A stretch of 13,673 nucleotides of DNA from a bacterium. GTDB taxonomy: Bacteria; Spirochaetota; UBA4802; UBA5550. Below, piece by piece: positions 6,838 through 13,673 of this stretch (its first letter is position 1; every line of letters begins with the position of its first letter). The translations under genes and the position numbers were made by a program. Below the pieces are notes generated by a model. That model made no database searches and was not told the origin of the DNA. It was given only the letters and a program-made list of their open reading frames with translations. Where the stretch lies: NCBI GenBank assembly GCA_024224995.1, contig JAAENB010000058.1, forward strand, positions 1-13,673. Direction: 5' to 3'.

Positions 6838-7056
6838 AGAGACCTCTCTTTAGGGCGTTGCTTTTCCGGGAAATACTAGCGTAAGGATGCTAATATTTCA
6901 AGTTTTTTATTATTTTGGTATTTTTTTTTGAGTATCCGGTAAACAAACAGCAGGGATTATCTTGCTTGACAAAATGGTTTTATCCCAAAAGCTGTCTTGA
7001 TTATCCATTCGCAAACAGCATTGAATTTTGAACTTTTTTAAAAGAGGTTAAATATA
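6838..7056. other. Divergent spacer between the cyclase gene and argS
   Basis: This 219-base spacer holds the cyclase ribosome site and promoter (minus strand, with a dyad), then T-rich sequence. Upstream of argS there is an isolated TTGACA (6966-6971) without a -10 at normal distance. There is also a small hairpin: GCTGT (6991-6995) with ACAGC (7015-7019), and TTG (6997-6999) with CAA (7012-7014), with one bulged base. A weak plus-strand promoter TTGATT (6997-7002) / TTGAAT (7021-7026) is possible. I see no T-box or other known RNA motif. Confidence 0.6.
6870..6901 (-). promoter_or_regulatory. Candidate cyclase promoter covered by an 11-bp dyad
   Basis: On the minus strand TTGAAA (6896-6901) and TAGTAT (6873-6878) are 17 bases apart and match -35 and -10 boxes at 5/6 and 4/6 positions. 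The start would fall near 6866, about 30 bases before the ATG. The same stretch contains GAAATACTAGC (6870-6880) and GCTAATATTTC (6889-6899), inverted repeats matching at 10 of 11 positions with an 8-base spacer. Arm centres are 19 bases apart, about two helical turns. This is the layout of a dimeric regulator site overlapping a promoter. Confidence 0.5.
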
Positions 7057-8763
7057 GTGAACGAAACAGTAAAAAAAAGGATACATGCTATCCTTGTAGA
7101 TGCCCTTAATTCGGCTATACAGGATGGTAAATTCCCGGAGGAAACATACCCGCCAATAAAGGTGGAGTATCCCAAGGAGCAGAAATTCGGCGATTATGCC
7201 ACTCCATTTGCCATGGAATCAGCCAGAGTGCTCCGCCGCTCTCCAGTGGAAACAGGCGAAATATTAAAAGAATATATTGAAAAATCGGAAATTATTGCTT
7301 CCGTTGAGGTCGTTAAGCCCGGCTTTATAAATATTTTTATGTCTCAGAGCTTTTTATTTGAGAATCTTAAGACCATTCTTAGTGAAAAGGATTCATACGG
7401 AAAAACGACAAAAGAGACCCCGCAGCGGGTATGCATAGAGTTTGTCTCAGCCAATCCAACAGGTCCCTTGAATATTGTCTCTGCCAGGGCGGCAGCTATT
7501 GGCGATACTCTTGCCAACCTCTTTGAGGCATGTGGTGATACCGTAGACCGTGAGTTTTATGTAAATGATTACGGCAACCAGGTCAATTTACTGGGAAAAT
7601 CGGTCCTGTCCCGTTTGCGAGAGCTCAAGGGAGAGGAGACGCAGTTTCCCGAAGACGGGTATCATGGAGAGTATATAAAAGATATAGCTGCTTTTATAAA
7701 CGAAAACTTCAGTAGTGAAGCGGCAGCCATAGAAGATGAGGAAAAGCTGGCCGATTTTATGGCAGAGCAGGCTGTGGCCTACAATGTGAAAGGGCAAAAA
7801 GAAGACCTGGAAACCTTTAATGTTAATTTTAAGAACTGGTTTCGTGAGCGGACCCTGCATGAGAAAGGGGAAGTGGAGGATACGCTTAAATTCCTTGAGT
7901 CCAAAGAGGTGATATTTACCGAGGAAGGGAAAAAGGTGTTCCGGTCTACTGATTTTGGTGATGATAAAGACAGGGTCGTAGTGCGGGATGACGGCAGGCC
8001 AACCTATCTCCTGGCAGACATAGCCTATCATAAAGACAAGGTAAACAGGAAATACGATAACATTATTAATATATGGGGACCCGATCATCATGGGTATATT
8101 GCCCGTTTAGCCGGGGCAATGAAAGTAATGGGCTATGGGGAAGATAAATTCAAGGTGCTTCTGGCACAGCAGGTAAACCTTGTAATGGAAGGAGAGGCAG
8201 TAAAGATGTCGAAGCGTCTTGGAAAATTCTCTACCATGAAGGAGCTTCTTGAGGATCTTGGCGTTGATGTTCCCCGCTATTTTTTTATAATGCGGTCTAT
8301 GGACAGTCATCTCGATTTTGATCTGGCACTGGCAAAGAAAGAGAGTTCCGAAAACCCGGTTTTTTACCTGCAATATGCCCATGCCAGGGTATGTTCGGTC
8401 TTTAAAAAGGCTGTAGAGAAAGAAATTGTATATGATGCCGGGAATACCGCGAAGGAACATCTCGACAACCCGCAATCAGCAGCTTTATTAAAACAGATGC
8501 TTAAATTTTCCGAGGAAATTATTGATGCCGCAGAGACCTGTGAACCGCATCGAATCGCAACATACCTCATGCGGCTGGCCCAGTCCTTTCATAAATTATA
8601 TGCGGTGCATAGAGTTCTTTCCCCGGAGAATAGCAGTGAAAAGATCAATACTTATATGCTGATGCTGGATTGTCTCCGGATTGTAATGAAAAACGGGCTT
8701 ACGCTTCTTGGGGTTACGGCTCCTGAGAGGATGGAAGAAAAGGGAGTTCAAACTGCGAACTGA
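7057..8763 (+). CDS. argS: Arginyl-tRNA synthetase (class I)
   Basis: Cytoplasmic enzyme that charges tRNA-Arg with arginine using ATP. The 568 residues are the usual length. In order: N-terminal additional (Arg-S) domain (about 1-112, with FGDYAT at 44-49), the Rossmann catalytic core beginning EFVSANPTGPL (128-138), FYVNDYGNQVNLLGKS, a conserved IWGPDHHGYI block (339-348), KMSKRLGKFSTMKELL (383-398) and the all-helical anticodon-binding domain ending LLGVTAPERM. The KMSKR loop is intact. The HIGH motif, normally H-[VIM]-G-[HN] after GPL, reads Asn-Ile-Val-Ser (139-142), so both usual key residues are changed. The rest is full length and conserved, so I expect an active enzyme of a variant lineage. 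Start is GTG with AAAGAGG 9 bases upstream; no better in-frame ATG exists. cinA follows after 18 bases. Confidence 0.95.
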   Translation: MNETVKKRIHAILVDALNSAIQDGKFPEETYPPIKVEYPKEQKFGDYATPFAMESARVLRRSPVETGEILKEYIEKSEIIASVEVVKPGFINIFMSQSFLFENLKTILSEKDSYGKTTKETPQRVCIEFVSANPTGPLNIVSARAAAIGDTLANLFEACGDTVDREFYVNDYGNQVNLLGKSVLSRLRELKGEETQFPEDGYHGEYIKDIAAFINENFSSEAAAIEDEEKLADFMAEQAVAYNVKGQKEDLETFNVNFKNWFRERTLHEKGEVEDTLKFLESKEVIFTEEGKKVFRSTDFGDDKDRVVVRDDGRPTYLLADIAYHKDKVNRKYDNIINIWGPDHHGYIARLAGAMKVMGYGEDKFKVLLAQQVNLVMEGEAVKMSKRLGKFSTMKELLEDLGVDVPRYFFIMRSMDSHLDFDLALAKKESSENPVFYLQYAHARVCSVFKKAVEKEIVYDAGNTAKEHLDNPQSAALLKQMLKFSEEIIDAAETCEPHRIATYLMRLAQSFHKLYAVHRVLSPENSSEKINTYMLMLDCLRIVMKNGLTLLGVTAPERMEEKGVQTAN

Positions 8764-8768
8764 TTTTA

Positions 8769-8784
8769 CAGGAGTTAAATTCTG
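8769..8784 (+). promoter_or_regulatory. Ribosome binding site and unusual start codon of cinA
   Basis: GGAG at 8771-8774 lies 7 bases before CTG (8782) and 4 bases before ATT (8779). An in-frame TAA at 8776-8778 closes the frame upstream, so no ATG, GTG or TTG can start the conserved N-terminus. CTG has the better spacing. The first ATG (8860) would cut away the conserved GNELIYG strand. Confidence 0.75.
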
Positions 8785-10047
8785 AGACCAAAAGCGGGAA
8801 TTATTTCAACCGGAAACGAGCTCATCTATGGTACAACTCTGGATACCAACAGCAGTTATATGAGCGGGAAGCTTTTTGCTTTTGGCTGTGACGTGCGGTT
8901 CCATCTAACTGTGGGAGACAATAAAGAGGATCTGGAAGCGGCTCTCAGGGAGTCCGTAAATAAGACTGATATTGTATTTATAACCGGGGGCTTAGGACCA
9001 ACGGATGATGATAATACCATCGAGGTTTTGCAGCGAATTTATGGTTTTTCAACCTGTGTAGATGAAGCGGCAAAACGGAAAATGGAGAGTTTTTTTTCCG
9101 GCATAAGCAGGCCCGTTGGGGAAAAAGATATAAAAATGGTTACCGTGCCCCGGGATGCGGCCATTATAGAGAATAATACAGGCCTGGCACCGGGATTTAT
9201 GCTGAATTTTAAGGGGACGCGGGTAATAGCCCTGCCGGGAGTACCCGGAGAAATGACCGTAATGTTTGAAAAAAATGTGCTTCCCTTTTTGGAAAAACAG
9301 TATAGACTGGAAGCGCGGATGAGCCTTTTTATTCCCATAGTGGGGATGAAAGAGAGTGATATCAATAAGCGGGTAAATTCAATTCTTGAGACAAACGCGG
9401 GTATTTTGCAGGGAATAACCTGGGGAATGACCGCGAAAGAGGGAGTATGCACAATCAGTTTTGTGCAAACCGGAGAGGGGGAAAAAAGCCGGAGTGTTCA
9501 AGCAAAGGAAGTTGTACTACAGGAAGCGGAGAGGCTTTTTGGCGAACAGATGCTGTTGCCCGGCTGTAATACTCCTGAAGAGGAGCTGGTATATTTACTA
9601 AAAAAAGAAGGAATGTCCATTTCACTGGCAGAAGGAATGACGGGGGGAGATATTTCCGGGAGAATATCGGCAGTACCCGGAGCTTCGGCAGTTTTTTCCG
9701 GAAGTATTATTGCTTACAGCAATGATAGCAAGATCAGTGAATTGGGAGTTTCCCCGGAAACCATTAGCCGGTATGGAGCGGTAAGTGAAGAAGTCGTCCG
9801 GGAAATGGTGCAGGGAGTAACAAAAAAGTTTGGGACCGCTATAGGCATTGCGGTCACGGGAATTGCCGGACCCGGCGGTGAGGCCCTGGAAAAAGAGACG
9901 GGCACCGCCTGTTTCGCCTTTTCCCTGGGAGAAAATATCCGGACCGCTACCCGGAAAATGAGAGGTCACCGGACCATGGTAAAAAGATTCGCGTCACTGT
10001 ATGCTGTCGATAGCGTGCGGATAATGCTGCGTAGGGGGGAATGGTAA
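8782..10047 (+). CDS. cinA: CinA-family protein (COG1058 domain + PncC-like domain), rare CTG start
   Basis: A two-domain protein of about 421 residues, the usual CinA length. The N-terminal MoaB/MogA-like domain (about 4-175), reported in related proteins to hydrolyse ADP-ribose, shows GNELIYG (11-17), TGGLGPTDDD (68-77) and LPGVPGEM (151-158). The C-terminal domain (about 265-415) is of the nicotinamide-nucleotide amidohydrolase (PncC) type, with YSNDSK (312-317) and TGIAGPGG (359-366). Its motif, normally E-S-[CL]-T-G-G, reads EGMTGG (284-289): Gly285 replaces the conserved serine thought to be the nucleophile, so deamidase activity is doubtful. The start is inferred as CTG (see the ribosome site), since the ATG at 8860 would lose the first 26 conserved residues. 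It lies 18 bases behind argS and is probably co-transcribed. The family role in NAD salvage or DNA damage is known; what remains active here is uncertain. Confidence 0.9.
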   Translation: MRPKAGIISTGNELIYGTTLDTNSSYMSGKLFAFGCDVRFHLTVGDNKEDLEAALRESVNKTDIVFITGGLGPTDDDNTIEVLQRIYGFSTCVDEAAKRKMESFFSGISRPVGEKDIKMVTVPRDAAIIENNTGLAPGFMLNFKGTRVIALPGVPGEMTVMFEKNVLPFLEKQYRLEARMSLFIPIVGMKESDINKRVNSILETNAGILQGITWGMTAKEGVCTISFVQTGEGEKSRSVQAKEVVLQEAERLFGEQMLLPGCNTPEEELVYLLKKEGMSISLAEGMTGGDISGRISAVPGASAVFSGSIIAYSNDSKISELGVSPETISRYGAVSEEVVREMVQGVTKKFGTAIGIAVTGIAGPGGEALEKETGTACFAFSLGENIRTATRKMRGHRTMVKRFASLYAVDSVRIMLRRGEW

Positions 10048-10076
10048 TCAGTATTCGGAATTGGGAGTAAGCTCTT

Positions 10077-10105
10077 TTGAGTCAAAGAACAGATTTGGGT
10101 ATTAT
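10077..10105 (+). promoter_or_regulatory. Candidate promoter for the TPR gene and aroQ
   Basis: TTGAGT (10077-10082) and TATTAT (10100-10105) are 17 bases apart and match the -35 and -10 consensus at 4/6 and 5/6 positions. They lie in the 99-base gap after cinA, with a predicted start near 10112 and a leader of about 35 bases. An 11-base symmetrical element TTTGAGTCAAA (10076-10086) sits on the -35 box and could be a protein site, or chance. Confidence 0.5.
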
Positions 10106-10146
10106 AACCGTTTTTTAGAAGCTACTAAACTTATTTAAAGAGACAA

Positions 10147-13029
10147 ATGAAAAATATAAAAATAAAAAGTACTATATACCTGTTGATAACTATTTTTTGT
10201 ATTTGGGGCATCGCACTGCCGCTTTACGCGCCGATCGACACGGAAACGCTCTATGAGCAGGGCATGGAAGCAATGAAATCCGGGAATTACGGTTCTTCGG
10301 AATTATTGTTTAGAAAAATAATTGATTCCGATGAAGATGATGAACTTAAAGACCGGGCATGGTTTAATCTCTGCCGTTCCGTATATTATCAAAAAAAATA
10401 TAAATCAGCTATTTATGAATTCCGGATCTTTCTGAACGACTGTAAGAGCAGGAGTTTATGTACGGAATCGCGCTACTGGATTGCCGAATCTCATTTTAAC
10501 CTGAAAGAGAATTCCCAGGCAATAGAAGAATATAAGCGGTATATTTCACAGGTAAAGGACGGCAGCCTGGTGAGCTTTGCCAGGGACAGGATTGGGAGTA
10601 TTTATTATACCCAGCGGCGCTACGACGAAGCTATAATCGAATGGGAAAAAGCTGTTGGAAAAAGTGAAGACAAAAGCAAAAATGCCCGGAGAATTTTTAA
10701 AATAGGTGATGCTCTTTTTCGAAATGAAAAATACGCAGAAGCGTTAAAACGGTTAAGCCCCTTGCTAACCTCCAAAGCCGATCCCGGGGTGGTAGCCATG
10801 TCGCGTCTCATTACGGGGCGAATCTACCAGATACAGGGAAATCATAAAGAAGCATTGCTTATTTTAAACGGGATTCCCGGAAATCTTCTTAAAGAGCATC
10901 CCATTTATGAAGCAGAATATTTTAAGGCAGTCTCGTTTCTCGCAACCGGAGATATGAACTCGGCACTCTCCTTTCTTGATCTTTTTATCCTCATCGCCCA
11001 AAAATCGGAATGGTATTATGACGCGCTCCATGATATGGGGAAGATCTATGTCCTGAATGAGAAGCTGGGAAAAGTAGACAAAGGCATAGAGCTTCTTGAA
11101 ACGGTACGGAAAGCAACAAAGAAAAAAGACCTTAGAGTCCGGGTCTCCATATTGCTCAGTAAGATATATTATAAGAGAGACACGGCCAAAGCAATCCCCT
11201 ACCTGGAGGCCTCTCTGGCGGTTGAGGATATGGAAAAGCAGAAAGAGGTTATTCTGCTGCTGGGCAGGTCGTATATAAAGGTACGGAAATTTCAAAAAGC
11301 GGAAAAAGTTTTGAATATCTTTATGAAAAAATATCCCTATGATAAGGATATCGACCAGGTTAATTTTCTCCGGGCACGGGTGCTGCTTGAGCAGGGAGAG
11401 ACCGAAGAGGCTATAGAACTGTTCGAGCAGATTGAGAATGAGAATCCTTTTTCAGTTTATATCACTGAGTCAAATTATTATCGGGCATTTGTGAATTATA
11501 AGAAGAAAAACTATAAAAAAGCCATTACGCTTCTCAATGGTTATTTGAAACAGAAAAAGATTGAGAACAGGTATGGCGCTAATGCCCTGCTTTTTTACGC
11601 ATACCTGGAACAGAATAATGAAAAGAAAGCAGGCGCGGCGATAAATTACCTTGTAGTGAATTATAAAAATGAAAAGGGAATCGACAAGCTGTTGTATAAA
11701 TATGCCATAGCCCTGTATAAAAAAGGAGGCCCTGCCGGTAGTTATTTTAATATCCTGGTTACCAGTTTCCCAAAATCGGAATGGACAATGCAGTATTATT
11801 TTATGGTAGCGAATGAGATGTACAAAAATAAGCGGTTTTTTGAAGCCGAACAGTATTACGCGGCCTTTCTCGCGGGAGCGGCAAAAGAAAACCGGGGACT
11901 TGCCTTTTATAACAGGCTTCTTTGTTTATATAATTTGAAGCGTTTCGGAGAGGTGATTTCCATAATTAAAGAAGGAAATATGCCGCCAATGGAAGAGGCC
12001 CAGTGGAGAGATATTCCCTTATTGCTGGGTCGATGTTTTTACCGGCTGGGAAAAATAGAAACAACATACCAGGTCTTGTATAAAGAATCCTTAAGTGAGT
12101 ACCCGCTACCTGATATTTTGATCTTTATTAAAAGTGCCATTCATGTGGGAGATATACATTCCGCGAAAGAAACGGTTAAATACCTGGAAAAGAACAAAAA
12201 TATATACGCGGAATCATTGTATGATATGGGTCTTTTTTATTTTAATAAAGAAAAGGTCGACGATGCAATGGGATTTTTCTCGCGGATTATTATTGAGTGT
12301 CCTTCCAGCGGGTTTGTTGGCGCGGCAAAAGCTGAATTATCGAGAATATATATCAAACAGGAACGATATAAAGACGCTCTTGCCAGGCTTCTGGAAATTA
12401 AAGACAAAAATCTCGCGGACAGAAAAATTTCAATGCTTATTAATGTCTATTTTACCATGGGGGATAGTAAGAAGGCAATTGCCATGACCAGGAAGCATCT
12501 CAAAGCGCTGCTCAAGGGCAAGTATGGAGAGGATATTGTAAAACGGAACATTGAATATTTTTACAAAAAAAAGAATCTCAAGGAATTTAACCGGTTTGTA
12601 AGATACCTGGGCAGGTATAAGGGGAACGCGGCTTATATTAATTATATGACCGGGCAATTCTACTATGAAAAGAAATACTATCAGAAATCGTATTATTATT
12701 TTTACAAGCTTTCCCTGCTGGAGAGTGAATACAAAGAGGAGTCTTTGTATTCACTGGGTTCAATAGCGCTTTTTGTTCACCGGAATAAAAGACTGGCGGT
12801 GAAATATTTTACCAAACTGGCAGAGCAGGATAATAAAACGAGTTTATACCGGTGGAGAGCGGCACTGAACCTCGCGATTATAATGAATGAAATGAATAAC
12901 AAGAATCTTTCCCGGTACTATCTTCTTGAGGTGATGAACAGCTCTCTCCGGGGGAATTACCGCGCCCAGGCTTTAAATCTTTTTGAACGGTATGGATATA
13001 AAAAAGAAGTAACAACCGGCAGCCGGTAA
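10147..13029 (+). CDS. Large secreted tetratricopeptide-repeat protein
   Basis: A 960-residue protein made almost wholly of helical TPR-type repeats. Residues 1-28 form a Sec signal peptide (basic start, hydrophobic core, cleavage after LPLYA), with no lipobox cysteine, so the protein is probably soluble in the periplasm or exported. Repeats run from about residue 34 to the end with the usual pattern of small, aromatic and Ala residues, for example [24 protein letters not shown] (34-57), [53 protein letters not shown] and [31 protein letters not shown] near the C-terminus. About 20-25 repeats are likely. There is no enzymatic domain. TPR superhelices bind partner proteins or peptides; the first part resembles the BamD/YbgF style of repeat, but the partner is unknown. 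Its own promoter lies upstream; aroQ follows after 22 bases. Confidence 0.85.
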   Translation: MKNIKIKSTIYLLITIFCIWGIALPLYAPIDTETLYEQGMEAMKSGNYGSSELLFRKIIDSDEDDELKDRAWFNLCRSVYYQKKYKSAIYEFRIFLNDCKSRSLCTESRYWIAESHFNLKENSQAIEEYKRYISQVKDGSLVSFARDRIGSIYYTQRRYDEAIIEWEKAVGKSEDKSKNARRIFKIGDALFRNEKYAEALKRLSPLLTSKADPGVVAMSRLITGRIYQIQGNHKEALLILNGIPGNLLKEHPIYEAEYFKAVSFLATGDMNSALSFLDLFILIAQKSEWYYDALHDMGKIYVLNEKLGKVDKGIELLETVRKATKKKDLRVRVSILLSKIYYKRDTAKAIPYLEASLAVEDMEKQKEVILLLGRSYIKVRKFQKAEKVLNIFMKKYPYDKDIDQVNFLRARVLLEQGETEEAIELFEQIENENPFSVYITESNYYRAFVNYKKKNYKKAITLLNGYLKQKKIENRYGANALLFYAYLEQNNEKKAGAAINYLVVNYKNEKGIDKLLYKYAIALYKKGGPAGSYFNILVTSFPKSEWTMQYYFMVANEMYKNKRFFEAEQYYAAFLAGAAKENRGLAFYNRLLCLYNLKRFGEVISIIKEGNMPPMEEAQWRDIPLLLGRCFYRLGKIETTYQVLYKESLSEYPLPDILIFIKSAIHVGDIHSAKETVKYLEKNKNIYAESLYDMGLFYFNKEKVDDAMGFFSRIIIECPSSGFVGAAKAELSRIYIKQERYKDALARLLEIKDKNLADRKISMLINVYFTMGDSKKAIAMTRKHLKALLKGKYGEDIVKRNIEYFYKKKNLKEFNRFVRYLGRYKGNAAYINYMTGQFYYEKKYYQKSYYYFYKLSLLESEYKEESLYSLGSIALFVHRNKRLAVKYFTKLAEQDNKTSLYRWRAALNLAIIMNEMNNKNLSRYYLLEVMNSSLRGNYRAQALNLFERYGYKKEVTTGSR

Positions 13030-13051
13030 CCCGGGGCCGAAGGGAGTTCGC

Positions 13052-13492
13052 ATGAAAAAAATACGGATTATTGTCGTAAACGGACCAAATTTAAACCTCC
13101 TGGGAACCAGGGAAACCGATACCTACGGACACGCCACCCTGGAAGATATAAACGGTATTTTAAAGAGATACGCTACTGAAAATAATCTTGAAATTGATTT
13201 TTTCCAGGCAAATGGAGAAGGTGAAATAATTAATTATATTCATGAGAACAGGACTGCCGACGGCATGGTTATTAACCCCGGAGCATACACCCATACTTCA
13301 ATAGCGATCCGGGATGCCATAACAGGGGTACAAATCCCAACAGTAGAAGTCCATCTTTCAAATATCCATGCCAGGGAAGAATTTAGAAAACATTCCTATA
13401 TCGCGCCGGTCTGCCTGGGCCAGGTATCGGGGTTTGGATACAATTCCTATCTCTTCGGCTTACAGGCTCTTGAGCAGTTTTTACAAGGGTAG
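13052..13492 (+). CDS. aroQ: 3-dehydroquinate dehydratase, type II
   Basis: Cytoplasmic enzyme of the shikimate pathway: removes water from 3-dehydroquinate to give 3-dehydroshikimate, by the anti-elimination route of type II enzymes, usually as a dodecamer. The 146 residues match the family length. All key residues are present: Asn13 in GPNLNLLG, Arg20 and the catalytic Tyr25 on the flexible lid (TRETDTYG), Asn75 and His81 (NPGAYTHTS), His101 (VHLSN), Arg108 and Arg112. One departure is ANGEGE (53-58) where SNHEGE is usual, with Gly55 for His; the essential Glu-Gly-Glu remains. The ATG has a strong AAGGGAG site. It lies 22 bases behind the TPR gene, so the two are probably read together, though no functional link is evident. 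Confidence 0.97.
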   Translation: MKKIRIIVVNGPNLNLLGTRETDTYGHATLEDINGILKRYATENNLEIDFFQANGEGEIINYIHENRTADGMVINPGAYTHTSIAIRDAITGVQIPTVEVHLSNIHAREEFRKHSYIAPVCLGQVSGFGYNSYLFGLQALEQFLQG

Positions 13493-13528
13493 GCACTTCG
13501 GCTCCGCTCAGTGACCAGGCGAAGCAGG
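13493..13528. repeat. Short repeat-like motif after aroQ
   Basis: Immediately after the aroQ stop, GCACTTCGGCTCCGCTCAG, TGACC and GCGAAGC form weak inverted pairings: CACT (13494-13497) with AGTG (13510-13513), and CTTCG (13496-13500) with CGAAG (13520-13524). A motif of this form (GTCACTGAGCGGAGCCGAAGTGC on the other strand) is one I recall seeing between genes in many unrelated environmental bacterial genomes; I cannot verify that here. No T-run follows, so it is not a standard terminator. Confidence 0.4.
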
Positions 13529-13571
13529 GAAAAAATAGATCAGAAACTAAATAATATTGCGAGCTGCATCT

Positions 13572-13662
13572 GGCCTTGAAGTAGTATGGGCTCTTTGGGT
13601 TGTGAGGACTGTTTGAGCAACGCGAGTTCCGCAGCAATCCAAAGAGCTCATGCTTCCAGGCC
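13572..13662. repeat. Long imperfect palindrome / stem-loop element
   Basis: Three stacked paired segments close one loop. GGCCTTGAAG (13572-13581) pairs with CTTCCAGGCC (13653-13662) with one mismatch. After a 3-base bulge, 13585-13603 pairs with 13634-13652 without a break if G-T wobbles are allowed (19 pairs, core GGGCTCTTTGGGTT with AATCCAAAGAGCTC). A further short stem joins GGA-CT (13606-13610) to AG-TCC (13625-13630). The tip is GTTTGAGCAACGCG (13611-13624). The many wobble pairs suggest RNA-level folding or a decaying mobile palindrome (REP/MITE type). No coding sequence covers it. The window ends 11 bases later, so its outer limit is unseen. Confidence 0.65.
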
Positions 13663-13673
13663 CGCGCACAAGC

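Noticed and set aside
6966..6971. Consensus TTGACA upstream of argS as a -35 box
   Set aside because: No acceptable -10 box lies 16-18 bases downstream (6988-6995 reads AAAGCTGT).
6985..7056. T-box or other tRNA-sensing leader before argS
   Set aside because: The leader is too short and has no T-box sequence or antiterminator; only a small bulged hairpin is seen.
7588..8475. Two minus-strand open frames (167 and 122 codons) inside argS
   Set aside because: They are antisense shadows of the conserved argS sequence with no ribosome site or family resemblance.
8860..8862. ATG as the start of cinA
   Set aside because: It would remove the first strand and the GNELIYG motif of the conserved N-terminal domain, and no ribosome site precedes it; CTG at 8782 is preferred.
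13383..13637. Minus-strand open frame of 84 codons over the end of aroQ and the terminal palindrome
   Set aside because: It runs antisense to aroQ and through the inverted repeats, with no protein-like pattern.
13572..13662. tRNA, integron attC site or terminator
   Set aside because: There is no cloverleaf or CCA end, no GTTRRRY/RYYYAAC boxes, and no T-run after the stem.

Overview
This 13.7 kb window looks like an ordinary chromosomal segment of a diderm (Gram-negative-type) bacterium. Evidence for an outer membrane is a secreted beta-barrel protein ending in Phe and an AsmA-type protein. Coding density is high and base composition is moderately AT-rich. No plasmid, phage, transposase, CRISPR or toxin gene is visible. 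The CHASE2-type cyclase, the large periplasmic TPR protein and the degenerate ArgRS signature would suit Spirochaetota or another deep-branching environmental lineage. That placement is an inference with low confidence.

Layout. (1) 1-1316: one transcription unit with a strong-looking sigma70-type promoter behind an A-tract, a porin-like outer-membrane protein and a clear intrinsic terminator. (2) 1317-2400, minus strand: an unrecognised 108-residue protein followed by a DedA-family membrane protein, probably one operon, with a degenerate 7-bp tandem repeat just past the DedA stop. (3) 2364-2562: AT-rich divergent spacer carrying several inverted repeats. (4) 2563-4854: an AsmA-like envelope protein. 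It overlaps by 21 bp, tail to tail, with (5) 4834-6837, minus strand: a CHASE2 adenylate cyclase whose promoter is covered by a dyad. (6) 7057-10047: argS and cinA, 18 bp apart. (7) 10147-13492: a 960-residue secreted TPR protein and aroQ, 22 bp apart, behind their own promoter. (8) 13493-13673: a non-coding tail with two palindromic, repeat-like elements.

The genes mix housekeeping functions (arginine charging, shikimate pathway, NAD-related salvage or repair) with envelope functions (porin, DedA, AsmA-like, TPR) and one cAMP signalling enzyme. They do not form an obvious single pathway. I do not see a new multi-gene system. The items most worth a second look are: the CinA start codon, which must be CTG or ATT; loss of the conserved serine in the CinA amidohydrolase motif; the changed HIGH motif of ArgS; the long stem-loop at 13572-13662; the 36-nt palindrome inside the end of the AsmA-like gene; the heptad repeat at 1323-1364; and the dyad over the cyclase promoter.
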